A stretch of DNA of 64,000 nt from Polaromonas sp. (GTDB lineage: Bacteria; Pseudomonadota; Gammaproteobacteria; Burkholderiales; Burkholderiaceae_C), in contig JAUXPP010000141.1 of assembly GCA_030683705.1 (NCBI GenBank), positions 52,495 through 116,494 on the forward strand, read 5' to 3'. This document shows positions 35,940 to 44,330 of the stretch, piece by piece. Numbering within the stretch: the stretch's first letter is position 1; each line of letters opens with the position of its first letter. The position numbers were made by a program, and so were the translations under genes. The notes under the pieces were generated by a model that searched no databases, was not told the origin of the DNA, and worked only from the letters and a program-made list of their open reading frames with translations.

Positions 35940-37055
35940 TCAGGCAAAGACGCCAGCGGTGTCCTGCATGCGGGCCGAAACCTCACCGAGGTGATGCAGC
36001 GTGTCGCCGAATGTCATTTCCAGCTGCGTCAGCTTCTTGAAGTAATGGCTGACGATGTATTCGTCGGTCACGCCGATGCCGCCGTGCAACTGCACGGCCT
36101 GCTGGCCGACAAAACGCATGGACACGCCGAGCTGGTACTTGGCGCGCGCCATGGCCGCGCGGCGCTCCGGGGCGGGCGCGTTGAGCTTGAGCGAGGCGTA
36201 ATAACTCATGGAGCGGGCCAGCTCGAGCTGCATCTTCATGTCGGCCACGCGATGGCGCAGCGCCTGAAAGCTGCTGATCAGCACGCCGAACTGCTTGCGG
36301 GTGTTCATGTACTCGACGGTGATGGCCAGGGTCTTGTCCATCACGCCGACGGCTTCCGCGCAGGTGGCGGCGATGCCGATGTCCACCGCGTGTTCCAGGG
36401 CGGTCAGGCCGTCCCGTGTGATCAGCGTGGCGGGAGCGTCCTTGAACACCACATCGGCGGCGCGGCCGCCGTCCTGTGTGCCATAACCGCGGGTCGTGAC
36501 GCCCCGGGCTGTGCGTTCCACCAGGAACAGCGCGATCTTGCCGTCGGCTTGCGCCGGCACGATGAAGGCATCGGCCTGGTCACCGGCAGCTACGATGTTT
36601 TTTGTCGCTGTCAACGTCCAGCCGGAGCCGGCTTCGACCGCTTTTGCCTCACATATATCGAGCTGGTAGCGGGCTTTGCGCTCCTGCGCGGCCAGCACCA
36701 CCAGTGCTTCGCCGCTGGCGACTTTCGGCAGCCAGGCGGCCTGCACGGCTTCTGGCGCGTAGCCGGACAAAACAGCGCCGGCAATCAGGGTCTGGGCAAA
36801 AGGCTCGGCGACGATGCCGCGGCCCAGCTCTTCCATCACCACCATGCCTTCGACCGGGCCCATGCCCAGGCCGTCCTTGGCTTCGGGGATGTAGAGTCCG
36901 CACAGGCCGAGTTCGGCAATCTGGCCATAGGCTTCGCGCGAGAAACCGCCGGCTTTGGCGATGCCGCGGCGGCGCTCGAAGTCGTAAGCCTTGTCCACCC
37001 ATTTGCGGACCGCGTCGCGCAACTGTTCCTGGTCGTCGGTGAAATCAAAATCCAT
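35940..37055 (-). CDS. Acyl-CoA dehydrogenase-like subunit (no catalytic Glu seen)
   Basis: A 371-residue acyl-CoA dehydrogenase-fold protein starting MDFDFTDDQEQLRDAVRKW, with FAD-binding features in the middle and AVQLHGGIGVTDEYIVSHYF near the C-terminus. The C-terminal segment (MTFGDTLHHLGEVS) does not show the Glu seen at the end of catalytic subunits. It lies 17 bp downstream of a second acyl-CoA dehydrogenase gene. Known pairs of this kind form alpha2beta2 heterotetramers; I infer that here. A longer start is possible but overlaps the upstream gene. Confidence 0.85.
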   Translation of the reverse strand: MDFDFTDDQEQLRDAVRKWVDKAYDFERRRGIAKAGGFSREAYGQIAELGLCGLYIPEAKDGLGMGPVEGMVVMEELGRGIVAEPFAQTLIAGAVLSGYAPEAVQAAWLPKVASGEALVVLAAQERKARYQLDICEAKAVEAGSGWTLTATKNIVAAGDQADAFIVPAQADGKIALFLVERTARGVTTRGYGTQDGGRAADVVFKDAPATLITRDGLTALEHAVDIGIAATCAEAVGVMDKTLAITVEYMNTRKQFGVLISSFQALRHRVADMKMQLELARSMSYYASLKLNAPAPERRAAMARAKYQLGVSMRFVGQQAVQLHGGIGVTDEYIVSHYFKKLTQLEMTFGDTLHHLGEVSARMQDTAGVFA

Positions 37056-37072
37056 GTTGTTCTTCCTTCTGG

Positions 37073-38263
37073 TCAGCCGAGCACGAACTGCGAAACGATA
37101 TTGCGCTGCACCTCGTTGGAGCCGCCGTAAATCGTGGTCTTGCGCAGGTTGAAATAGGTCGAGGCCAGTGGCGCATTGGCGGCCACGCCGCCGGGGAAGT
37201 CGCCCTGCCAGCCGGCTTCCATGGCTTCCTCGATAAAGGGCAGGCTGAAGGGGCCGGCGGCCAGCATCATCAGTTCGCTGTAGCGTTGCTGGATCTCGCT
37301 GCCGCGGATTTTCAGCAGGCCGGCGATGTCCAGCGAATTCTTGCCGGATTTTTCGGCCGACAGCACCCGCAGCACCAGCATTTCCAGCGCCACGACATCC
37401 ACTTCGAGCCTGGCGATTTCGTCGCGGAAACGCAGGTCGTCCCACATGCCTTCGGTTTTGGCGACGCGCTTGAGGCGCTCGAGCTCGCGCTTGGCGCGGT
37501 TCACGTCCGCGATGTTGGTGCGTTCATGGCTGAGCAGGTGTTTGGCATAGGTCCAGCCCTTGTTTTCTTCACCGACCAGGTTGTTGGCCGGCACTTCGAC
37601 GTTGTCGAACCAGACTTCGTTGACCTCGGCCTCGCCGTCGAGCAGCACGATGGGCCGCACCGTCACGCCCGGTGATTTCATGTCGATCAGCAAAAAGGAA
37701 ATGCCAGTCTGCGGTTTGCCTTCGGTGCTGGTGCGCACCAGGCAGAAGATCCACTCGCCGTACTGGCCCAGGGTGGTCCAGGTTTTCTGGCCGTTGACGA
37801 TGTATTTGTCGCCCTGGCGTTCAGCGCGGCATTTGACGGAAGCCAGGTCGGAGCCGGAGCCCGGCTCGCTGTAACCCTGGCTCCACCAGACCTCACCGCT
37901 GCCGATGCCCGGCAAAAAGCGCTGCTGCTGCTCGGGTGTGCCAAAGGCCATGATCACCGGCGCGACCATCACCGGGCCGAAGGGCACGACGCGCGGCGCA
38001 CCGGCCAGCGCGCATTCTTCCTCGAACAGGTGTTTCTGCACGGCGTTCCAGCCCGGACCGCCGAACTCCTTGGGCCAGGCGTGGCCCAGCCAGCCTTTTT
38101 TGCCGAGGATTTTGGCCCAGCGCTGCATGTCGTCACGGGACAGGCGCAAGGCGTTGTGCACCTTGTGCGAAATGTCGGCCGGCAGGTTCGCACCCACCCA
38201 GGCCCGTATGTCTTCGCGGAATTTCTGTTCTTCAGGGGTGAAAGCTAGATCCATAAACGGCAT
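37073..38263 (-). CDS. Acyl-CoA dehydrogenase, catalytic-type subunit
   Basis: A 396-residue flavoprotein that oxidises acyl-CoA to enoyl-CoA. N-terminal helix bundle MDLAFTPEEQKFREDIRAWV, FAD/substrate strand WWSQGYSEPGSGSDLAS, and the C-terminal YGGSNEVQRNIV, whose Glu is the expected base. Paired with the downstream subunit it probably acts on a bulky or branched acyl chain rather than on ordinary fatty acids; this is inference from known paired systems. It is divergent from the MFS gene, 144 bp away. Confidence 0.92.
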   Translation of the reverse strand: MPFMDLAFTPEEQKFREDIRAWVGANLPADISHKVHNALRLSRDDMQRWAKILGKKGWLGHAWPKEFGGPGWNAVQKHLFEEECALAGAPRVVPFGPVMVAPVIMAFGTPEQQQRFLPGIGSGEVWWSQGYSEPGSGSDLASVKCRAERQGDKYIVNGQKTWTTLGQYGEWIFCLVRTSTEGKPQTGISFLLIDMKSPGVTVRPIVLLDGEAEVNEVWFDNVEVPANNLVGEENKGWTYAKHLLSHERTNIADVNRAKRELERLKRVAKTEGMWDDLRFRDEIARLEVDVVALEMLVLRVLSAEKSGKNSLDIAGLLKIRGSEIQQRYSELMMLAAGPFSLPFIEEAMEAGWQGDFPGGVAANAPLASTYFNLRKTTIYGGSNEVQRNIVSQFVLG

Positions 38264-38407
38264 GTCTCCAATCGGTTCGGTAACTTCGCATTTTTAGCAC
38301 GGTCGTTCGGAATTTTATGTCCCAGTTGGGACAAATAGCGAGCGATTCCGCCTTGCGGAATCAGGGCAAGGAGAGACCCCCTGGCCGCCCGGGATAATCA
38401 GCGCATC

Positions 38408-39604
38408 TTGCCGTCTTACCGCACCATCATCAGCGCCCTCAGTGTCGGCCAGATTCTTGTCTGGGCGGTGCTGTATTACGGCTTTTCCTCGTTTGTGCTG
38501 CCGATGCAGCGCGACATGGGCTGGAGCCAGCCCGACATCATGGGCGCTTTCACGCTGGGCCTGATGGTTTGGGGTCTGGCCACGTATGCCGTGGGCGCGG
38601 CGATCGACCGCGGGCGCGGCCGCGCGGTGTTGACGGGTGGCGCCTTGCTGGGCGCAGCCGGCTGCGCGCTCTGGTCGCAGGCACACAACCTTCCCGTCCT
38701 CTACGCGGCCTGGGCCCTGCTGGGACTGGCCATGGCGATGACGCTGTACGAGCCGGCCTTCATGGAGATCACCAAACGTTTCCCCGAGTCCTACCGCCAG
38801 GGCATCACCACCCTCACACTGGTCGGCGGTTTTGCCAGCACGCTGTCGTTTCCGGCAGTGGCCTGGTTGCAGGCGCGCCTGGGCTGGCGCCCGGCGCTGC
38901 TGGTGATGGCGCTGGCCTTGCTGCTGGTGGCGCCGCTGCATGCCTGGGTGCTGCGCGGGGCGTGGAAGCGGCCACGCGCAGCCGGCAGCGCGCCGGCGGA
39001 AGCGGCGCAGGACCAGGCGACGCTGCGCGAAGCCATGCAGGGCAGTGCCTTCTGGCTGCTGACCGGTGCCTTCACTTTTTATATTTTTGCGATCTCGACC
39101 ATCTGGGCGCACCTGATGCCGGCCTTTGAATCGCGCGGGCTGACGCAGGCCGAGGCGGTCGCTGTGATGGTCTGGTTCGGCCCGGCGCAGGTGGCGGGGC
39201 GGTTTGCCTTTTTGTGGCTGGGCCGCTCACTGAACCAGCGCACGCTGGGGCTCACGGTGCTGGCCCTGTTTCCGCTGTCGCTGATGCTGTTTGCGCTGGG
39301 CCGCGAGCCCGCGGTGCTGGTTGCCTTTGCGGTGCTGTTCGGCGTGGCCAATGGGCTCATCACCATCGTGCGCAGCAACATCGTGCCGGATTTTTACGGC
39401 CGCGAACATGTGGGCCGCATCGGCGGCGCCATGTCGGGCATCGCCCTGTGCACGCGCGCGGCTGCCCCTTTCCTGACCGCCTGGGCGCTGGTCGGCCTGG
39501 GTGGCTACACCGGCCTGCTCTGGGGGCTGGTCGGCATGGGTGTGGCATCGCTGGCGCTGTTTGCCCTGGCCAGGCGGCCGGTGCGCCGCTTGGGGCCGCG
39601 ATAA
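38408..39604 (+). CDS. MFS transporter
   Basis: A 398-residue MFS protein with 12 helices. The opening ISALSVGQILVWAVLYYGFS and the loop 2-3 (VGAAIDRGRGRAVL) fit carboxylate/drug MFS proteins. No ATG precedes the first helix, so the TTG at 38408 is taken as the start, with modest confidence. It is divergent from the acyl-CoA dehydrogenase pair, which might make it their substrate importer. purN follows after 22 bp. Confidence 0.83.
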   Translation: MPSYRTIISALSVGQILVWAVLYYGFSSFVLPMQRDMGWSQPDIMGAFTLGLMVWGLATYAVGAAIDRGRGRAVLTGGALLGAAGCALWSQAHNLPVLYAAWALLGLAMAMTLYEPAFMEITKRFPESYRQGITTLTLVGGFASTLSFPAVAWLQARLGWRPALLVMALALLLVAPLHAWVLRGAWKRPRAAGSAPAEAAQDQATLREAMQGSAFWLLTGAFTFYIFAISTIWAHLMPAFESRGLTQAEAVAVMVWFGPAQVAGRFAFLWLGRSLNQRTLGLTVLALFPLSLMLFALGREPAVLVAFAVLFGVANGLITIVRSNIVPDFYGREHVGRIGGAMSGIALCTRAAAPFLTAWALVGLGGYTGLLWGLVGMGVASLALFALARRPVRRLGPR

Positions 39605-39626
39605 TCCAGTACACGCTTTCCGCCTT

Positions 39627-40220
39627 ATGCCCCACCCCAAAAACATCGTCATCCTGATTTCAGGCAGCGGCTCCAACATGGCCGCCATCGTCCAGGCCGC
39701 GCAACAACAGGGCTGGCAACAGCAGTTCAGCGCCACGGTGGCGGCCGTCATCAGCAACCGGCCGGGGGCGACCGGCCTGCAACTGGCGCAATCGCTGGGC
39801 GTGGCGACGCAGGTGCTGGACCACCGGGCGTTCGAGTCGCGTGAAGCCTTCGACGCCGCGCTGATGCAACTGATCGATGGCCACCAGCCGGCTCTGGTGG
39901 TGCTGGCCGGTTTCATGCGCATCCTCACACCGGGGTTTGTGAGCCACTATGCAGGGCGGTTGATCAACATCCATCCTTCGCTGCTGCCGGCCTTCACTGG
40001 CCTGAACACGCACCAGCGTGCCATAGCTGCCGGCTGTCGCGAGGCCGGCTGTACCGTGCACCAGGTGACGGCCGAACTCGACCACGGCCCCATCCTCGCG
40101 CAAGCGGCGGTGCCGGTGCTGCCGGACGACACCGCCGAGACGCTGGCCGCGCGCGTGCTGGTCGAGGAGCACCGGCTCTATCCGCAGGCGGTGCGCGGCT
40201 GGCTGCAGAACCAGCCTTGA
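39627..40220 (+). CDS. purN: Phosphoribosylglycinamide formyltransferase PurN
   Basis: A 197-residue enzyme of purine synthesis that formylates GAR with 10-formyl-THF. The phosphate-binding GSGSNMAAIV and the catalytic INIHPSLLPAFTGLNTH (Asn-His pair) are intact, as is the later HGPIL loop (LDHGPILAQAAVPV). Normal length. The start at MPHPKNIVIL is preferred over the frame extension into the MFS gene. Confidence 0.96.
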   Translation: MPHPKNIVILISGSGSNMAAIVQAAQQQGWQQQFSATVAAVISNRPGATGLQLAQSLGVATQVLDHRAFESREAFDAALMQLIDGHQPALVVLAGFMRILTPGFVSHYAGRLINIHPSLLPAFTGLNTHQRAIAAGCREAGCTVHQVTAELDHGPILAQAAVPVLPDDTAETLAARVLVEEHRLYPQAVRGWLQNQP

Positions 40221-40349
40221 GCGGCGGTTTACAAAAAGATACCCGCATCGCGAACGCGGTTGAATCCGGCCGTGTGCCCCACCCGTATTGAAGGCAGCCG
40301 TTGATGTCCCATCCTGGATGTCGGCTGTTCTACTTCAAAGGGTATTCAC

Positions 40350-40904
40350 ATGCAAACGAAACACAAACTGGCTTCCATCGGTCTCGCGGTCATGCTGTCC
40401 ATGACGGCGGCTTCCTCCTTCGCCCAGGTGATGGTCGGCGGTGCGCCCATGCTGGCGTCCAAGGACATCATCGACAACGCAGTGAACTCCAAGGACCACA
40501 CCACGCTGGTGGCCGCCGTCAAGGCCGCGGGCCTGGTCGACACCCTGAAAAGCGCCGGTCCCTTCACCGTGTTTGCACCGACCAATGCGGCTTTTGCAGC
40601 ACTGCCCGCAGGCACCGTCGACACCCTGCTCAAGCCCGAGAACAAGGGCATGCTGACCGGCATCCTGACCTACCACGTGGTGGCCGGCAAGGTGGACGCC
40701 GCTGCGCTGACCAAGGCGATTGCCGACGGCAAGGGTTCTGCATCCCTGAAAACCGTGGCCGGCGGTACGCTGACGGCCAAGGCCATGGGCGGCAAGGTGA
40801 TGGTTACCGATGAAAAAGGCGGCGTGTCCACCGTGACGATTGCCGACGTCTACCAGTCCAACGGCGTGATCCACGTGGTCGACAAGGTGCTGCTGCCGAA
40901 ATAA
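40350..40904 (+). CDS. Secreted fasciclin (FAS1) domain protein
   Basis: A 184-residue exported protein: signal peptide MQTKHKLASIGLAVMLSMTA ending near SSFAQ, then one FAS1 domain with FTVFAPTNAAFAALP (H1) and LTYHVVAGKV (H2). FAS1 domains mediate adhesion or surface interactions. It is probably periplasmic or surface-exposed. Monocistronic, followed by a strong bidirectional terminator. Confidence 0.92.
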   Translation: MQTKHKLASIGLAVMLSMTAASSFAQVMVGGAPMLASKDIIDNAVNSKDHTTLVAAVKAAGLVDTLKSAGPFTVFAPTNAAFAALPAGTVDTLLKPENKGMLTGILTYHVVAGKVDAAALTKAIADGKGSASLKTVAGGTLTAKAMGGKVMVTDEKGGVSTVTIADVYQSNGVIHVVDKVLLPK

Positions 40905-40941
40905 TTTCCGCACCGCTTCTCACGGGGCGGGCCGAAATGAC

Positions 40942-40977
40942 AAGCCCCCGCACGGTTGGCGCCGCGCGGGGGCTTTG
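40942..40977. terminator. Bidirectional terminator between fasciclin and E1 genes
   Basis: AAGCCCCCGC, a 16-base loop region with its own short pairing, then GCGGGGGCTTTG. The A-run and T-run flanks fit termination from both sides. Confidence 0.82.
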
Positions 40978-40989
40978 CTGTCTGGCGCA

Positions 40990-43755
40990 CTACTGCGCTT
41001 GGGCCAGCTGGTGCAGCGCAGCTTTCACAATGCTGGCCGCGTCCACGCCGAAAAATCCGCGCAGCGCGGCGCGTGTGTCGCTGCGGCCGAAGCCGTCGGT
41101 GCCCAGTGTCAGGTAGCTGCGGCCCGGCGGCAGGAAGGCGCGAATGCTTTCCGGGACGGCACGCACGTAGTCGGTGGCAGCGATGATGGGGCCCGTGCTG
41201 GCCGCCAGTTGCTGCGCGATGAAAGCTTCCGTCGTGGCTTCACCGGCGAGCGCGCGTTGCTGGCAGGCCGCACCGTCGCGCGCCAGCTCGCTCCAGCTGG
41301 TGACGCTGTAGACGGTGCTTGTGATGCCTTGCGCCGCCAGTTGCTGCGCCGCCTTGATCACCTCGGTCAGAATGGCGCCCGAGCCCATCAAGCTCACTTT
41401 TTGAAGGGTTTTCGGGCTCTGGCCCTTATCCGGCGAGCGTGGGTAGCTACTGAATTGATAGCATCCCCTGAGCATGTCGGGCTCGGCGCCGGGCCGCAGA
41501 TCGGGCTGGGGGTAGTTCTCGTTCATCAAGGTGACGTAGTAAAAAACGTCTTGCTGCTCCACCATCATCTCGCGCATGCCCTGGGCCACGATCACCGCGA
41601 GTTCGCAGGCGAAGGCCGGGTCCCAGGCCTTGCAGTTGGGAATCGTGGCCGCCACCAGGTGGCTGGAGCCGTCCTGGTGCTGCAGGCCTTCGCCGCCCAG
41701 GGTGGTGCGGCCCGAGGTCGCGCCCAGCAAAAAGCCGCGGGCGCGCTGGTCGGCGGCAGCCCAGATCTGGTCGCCGACGCGCTGGAAGCCGAACATCGAG
41801 TAGTAGATATAAAAAGGCAACATGGCCAGCCCGTGCACGCTGTAGCTGGTGGCGGCCGCGGTCCAGCTCGCCAGCGCGCCGGCTTCGCTGATGCCTTCCT
41901 CGAGGATCTGGCCGTCCAGCGCCTCGCGGTAACTGAGCACCGAGCCGATGTCTTCCGGCGCGTACTTCTGGCCGACGCTGGAATAAATGCCGACCTGCTT
42001 GAACAGGTTGGCCATGCCGAAGGTGCGCGCCTCGTCGGCAACGATGGGGACTATCCTCGGTCCCAGCGCGGGATCCTTGAGCAGGCCGCCCAGCATGCGC
42101 ACAAAAGCCATGGTGGTGCTCATTTCCTTGCCATCGGCGGTCAGCGCAAACTGCGCATAGGCCGGCAGGGCGGGCACGGCCACGCTGTCGGCGATGGTTT
42201 GGCGTTGCGGCAGGTAGCCACCCAGCGCCTGCCGTCTGGCATGCAGGTACAACATCTCCGCGCTGTTGTCGGCGGGTTTGTAGAAGCTGAGGGTTTTGGC
42301 CTGTTCGTCGGTCAGCGGCAGGTTGAAGCGGTTGCGAAACTCCAGCAGGTCGGTTTCGTCGAACTTCTTTTGCGAGTGGGTGGTCATCTTGCCCTGGCCG
42401 GCGCTGCCCATGCCATACCCTTTTTTGGTGTGGGCCAGGATCACCGTCGGCTGGCCGGTGTGGTTTGCCGCGGCGGCGTAGGCCGCGTGGATTTTCACCA
42501 GGTCGTGGCCACCGCGCTTGAGCCGGTCGATTTGTTCATCCGTCATGCCCTGCGCCAGCCGCGCCAGTTCCTCGTTCTGGCCGAAGAAGTTGTCCCGGTT
42601 GAAGCGCCCGTCCTTGGCGGCAAAGGTCTGCATCTGGCCATCCACCGTGTGGGCAAAGGCCTGCGTCAGGGCACCCGTCAGGTCGCGCGCGAACAGGCCG
42701 TCCCAGTCGCTGCCCCAGACCAGCTTGATGACCTTCCAGCCGGACCCCAGAAACAGTTTTTCCAGCTCGTCGATGATGCGGCCGTTGCCGCGCACCGGTC
42801 CGTCCAGGCGCTGCAGGTTGCAGTTGACGACCCAGACCAGGTTGTCCAGGCCTTCGCGCGCGGCCAGGGTCAGTGCGCTCATGGATTCCGGCTCGTCCAT
42901 CTCGCCGTCGCCGAACACGCCCCACACCTTTCGGCCCGTGCAGTCCAGCAGGCGCCGATGCGTCAGGTAGTGCATGAAACGTGCGTGGTAAATCGAGCTG
43001 ATCGGACCTATGCCCATGGAGCCGGTCGGAAACTGCCAGAAGTCCGGCATCAGGTAAGGATGCGGATAACTCGACAGGCCTTGCGCGCCTTGCGCCGGCG
43101 CCGACAGCTCCTGCCGGTAAAAACCCAGGTCCTTCTCGTCGAGACGGCCTTCGAGGTAGGCGCGTGCATACACGCCGGGGGCGCTGTGCGGCTGGAAAAA
43201 CACCAGGTCGCCCAGATGTTGCCCCCCACGCTCCTCCACTTCGTGCGAGTCGCTGCCCCCCCGCGGGGGGCTCTCGCCGCTTGGGGCGGCCCGGCGCTGC
43301 TCGGCTGGCCCTCCTTGTCGCCGCGCACGAAAGAAATGGTTGAAGCCGGTTTCGAACAGGTCGGCGGCGCTGGCATAACTGGCGATATGGCCGCCCAGTT
43401 CGGCCGAGCCGCCGGACTCGGCCTGGTTGGCGCGCACCACCATGGCCAGGGCGTTCCAGCGCATCAGCGAGGCCAGGCGCTCCTCGATCGCGAGGTCGCC
43501 GGGGAACACCGGTTGCTCGTCGACGCTGATGCTGTTGACATAAGGCGTGGACAACTCGGGCGTCCAGCCCACGCGCTGCGCGCGTGCCAGCCGCGCCAGT
43601 TCGTCCAGCACGAAGCGTGCGCGCGCCTGGCCCTGGGCCGCCACCAGGGCGGTGAAGGCTTCGCGCCATTCGGCGGTTTCCTGGGGATCGGTATCGGGCG
43701 GCGGCGAGCTGGGCATGGCGTGCGAGAGGGTGTGCCGGGGCAGGGATGCGTTCAT
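40990..43755 (-). CDS. Homodimeric 2-oxoacid dehydrogenase E1 (AceE/MdeB-like), with inserted repeats
   Basis: About 921 residues, closely matching the AceE-type E1 that decarboxylates pyruvate with thiamine diphosphate. The ThDP motif runs from GDGEMDEPES to VVNCNLQ; FYIYYSMFGFQR and GTSGRTTLGGEGLQHQDG are also clear. No E2 or E3 gene is adjacent, and an Lrp-type regulator gene starts divergently. This recalls mdeB-mdeR (2-oxobutyrate oxidation after methionine cleavage) in Pseudomonas. Two repeats are translated: a G-rich unit (43220-43293), giving APSGESPPRGGSDSHEVEER after the NHFFRA region, and a mini-palindrome (41405-41462), giving GCYQFSSYPRSPDKGQSPKT. Start ATG at 43755; 43785 is possible. 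Stop TAG. Confidence 0.86.
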   Translation of the reverse strand: MNASLPRHTLSHAMPSSPPPDTDPQETAEWREAFTALVAAQGQARARFVLDELARLARAQRVGWTPELSTPYVNSISVDEQPVFPGDLAIEERLASLMRWNALAMVVRANQAESGGSAELGGHIASYASAADLFETGFNHFFRARRQGGPAEQRRAAPSGESPPRGGSDSHEVEERGGQHLGDLVFFQPHSAPGVYARAYLEGRLDEKDLGFYRQELSAPAQGAQGLSSYPHPYLMPDFWQFPTGSMGIGPISSIYHARFMHYLTHRRLLDCTGRKVWGVFGDGEMDEPESMSALTLAAREGLDNLVWVVNCNLQRLDGPVRGNGRIIDELEKLFLGSGWKVIKLVWGSDWDGLFARDLTGALTQAFAHTVDGQMQTFAAKDGRFNRDNFFGQNEELARLAQGMTDEQIDRLKRGGHDLVKIHAAYAAAANHTGQPTVILAHTKKGYGMGSAGQGKMTTHSQKKFDETDLLEFRNRFNLPLTDEQAKTLSFYKPADNSAEMLYLHARRQALGGYLPQRQTIADSVAVPALPAYAQFALTADGKEMSTTMAFVRMLGGLLKDPALGPRIVPIVADEARTFGMANLFKQVGIYSSVGQKYAPEDIGSVLSYREALDGQILEEGISEAGALASWTAAATSYSVHGLAMLPFYIYYSMFGFQRVGDQIWAAADQRARGFLLGATSGRTTLGGEGLQHQDGSSHLVAATIPNCKAWDPAFACELAVIVAQGMREMMVEQQDVFYYVTLMNENYPQPDLRPGAEPDMLRGCYQFSSYPRSPDKGQSPKTLQKVSLMGSGAILTEVIKAAQQLAAQGITSTVYSVTSWSELARDGAACQQRALAGEATTEAFIAQQLAASTGPIIAATDYVRAVPESIRAFLPPGRSYLTLGTDGFGRSDTRAALRGFFGVDAASIVKAALHQLAQAQ
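41405..41462 (+). repeat. Mini-palindrome repeat inside E1 gene (antisense to the gene)
   Basis: Arm AGGGTTTTCGGGCTCTGGCC, then CTTATCCGGCGAGCGTGGGTA, then core GCTACTGAATTGATAGC (41446-41462). It replaces a variable surface stretch between two conserved regions of the E1. Confidence 0.7.
43220..43293 (-). repeat. G-rich repeat unit inside E1 gene
   Basis: On the gene strand it reads CGGGCCGCCCCAAGCGGCGA, then GAGCCCCCCGCGGGGGGCAG, then CACGAAGTGGAGGAGCGTGG. It is related to the two units in the glycosylase gene at 6533-6686. A one-base length difference shifts the frame between the halves, so the first half is read in a different frame (RAAPSG rather than GPPQAS), while GGS and HEV are shared. 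Confidence 0.78.
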
Positions 43756-43856
43756 GGGCTCAATATACGGACGGTGCCGCAGCATGAGTGACCGAGAAGC
43801 GCGATTTTCAGAAGATATGAAGCATAAAATTCTGAAAATAAAGGAGTTACTGGTAC

Positions 43857-44324
43857 ATGAAGCTGGATGCCATCGATTTGCGGATTCTTGACGAGTTGCA
43901 GCGCGATGGTGCGCTGTCCAATGTGGCGCTGGCCCGCCGCGTCCACCTGAGCCCCTCGCCCTGCCTGGCCCGCGTCAAGGCGCTGGAGGCTGCGCGGGTG
44001 ATAGACCGGTATGTGGCCATCACCAATGCCGCGGCGCTGGGACTGGGACTGACGGTGTTTATCTCGATCAGCCTGCGTTCGCAAAACAAGGCGTCGCTGG
44101 CCGAGTTCGAGCGGCGCATCGCCGAACACGACGAGGTGATGGAGTGTTACCTGATGACGGGCGACAGCGACTACCTGATCCGTGTGGCGGTGGCCGACAT
44201 GGGCGCGCTGGAAAAATTCATCCTCGAGCAGCTCACGCCGATCCCGGGCATCGACAAGATACGCTCGAGTTTTGCGCTCAAGCAGGTCAGGTACAAGACC
44301 GCCTTGCCGCTGCCTGCAGCCTGA
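43857..44324 (+). CDS. Lrp/AsnC-family transcription regulator
   Basis: A 155-residue feast/famine regulator: N-terminal helix-turn-helix (LDAIDLRILDELQRDGALSN, then VHLSPSPCLARVKALE) and a C-terminal ligand-binding RAM domain (VMECYLMTGDSDYLIRV). Ligands are usually amino acids. Its start lies about 100 bp from the divergent E1 gene start, so it probably controls that gene, as MdeR does for mdeB. The arrangement is seen in sequence; the regulation is inference. Confidence 0.92.
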   Translation: MKLDAIDLRILDELQRDGALSNVALARRVHLSPSPCLARVKALEAARVIDRYVAITNAAALGLGLTVFISISLRSQNKASLAEFERRIAEHDEVMECYLMTGDSDYLIRVAVADMGALEKFILEQLTPIPGIDKIRSSFALKQVRYKTALPLPAA

Positions 44325-44330
44325 ACTGGC

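Noticed and set aside
40975-43791. 938-codon open frame opposite the E1 gene
   Set aside because: Antisense shadow of a conserved gene; no domain pattern in its translation.
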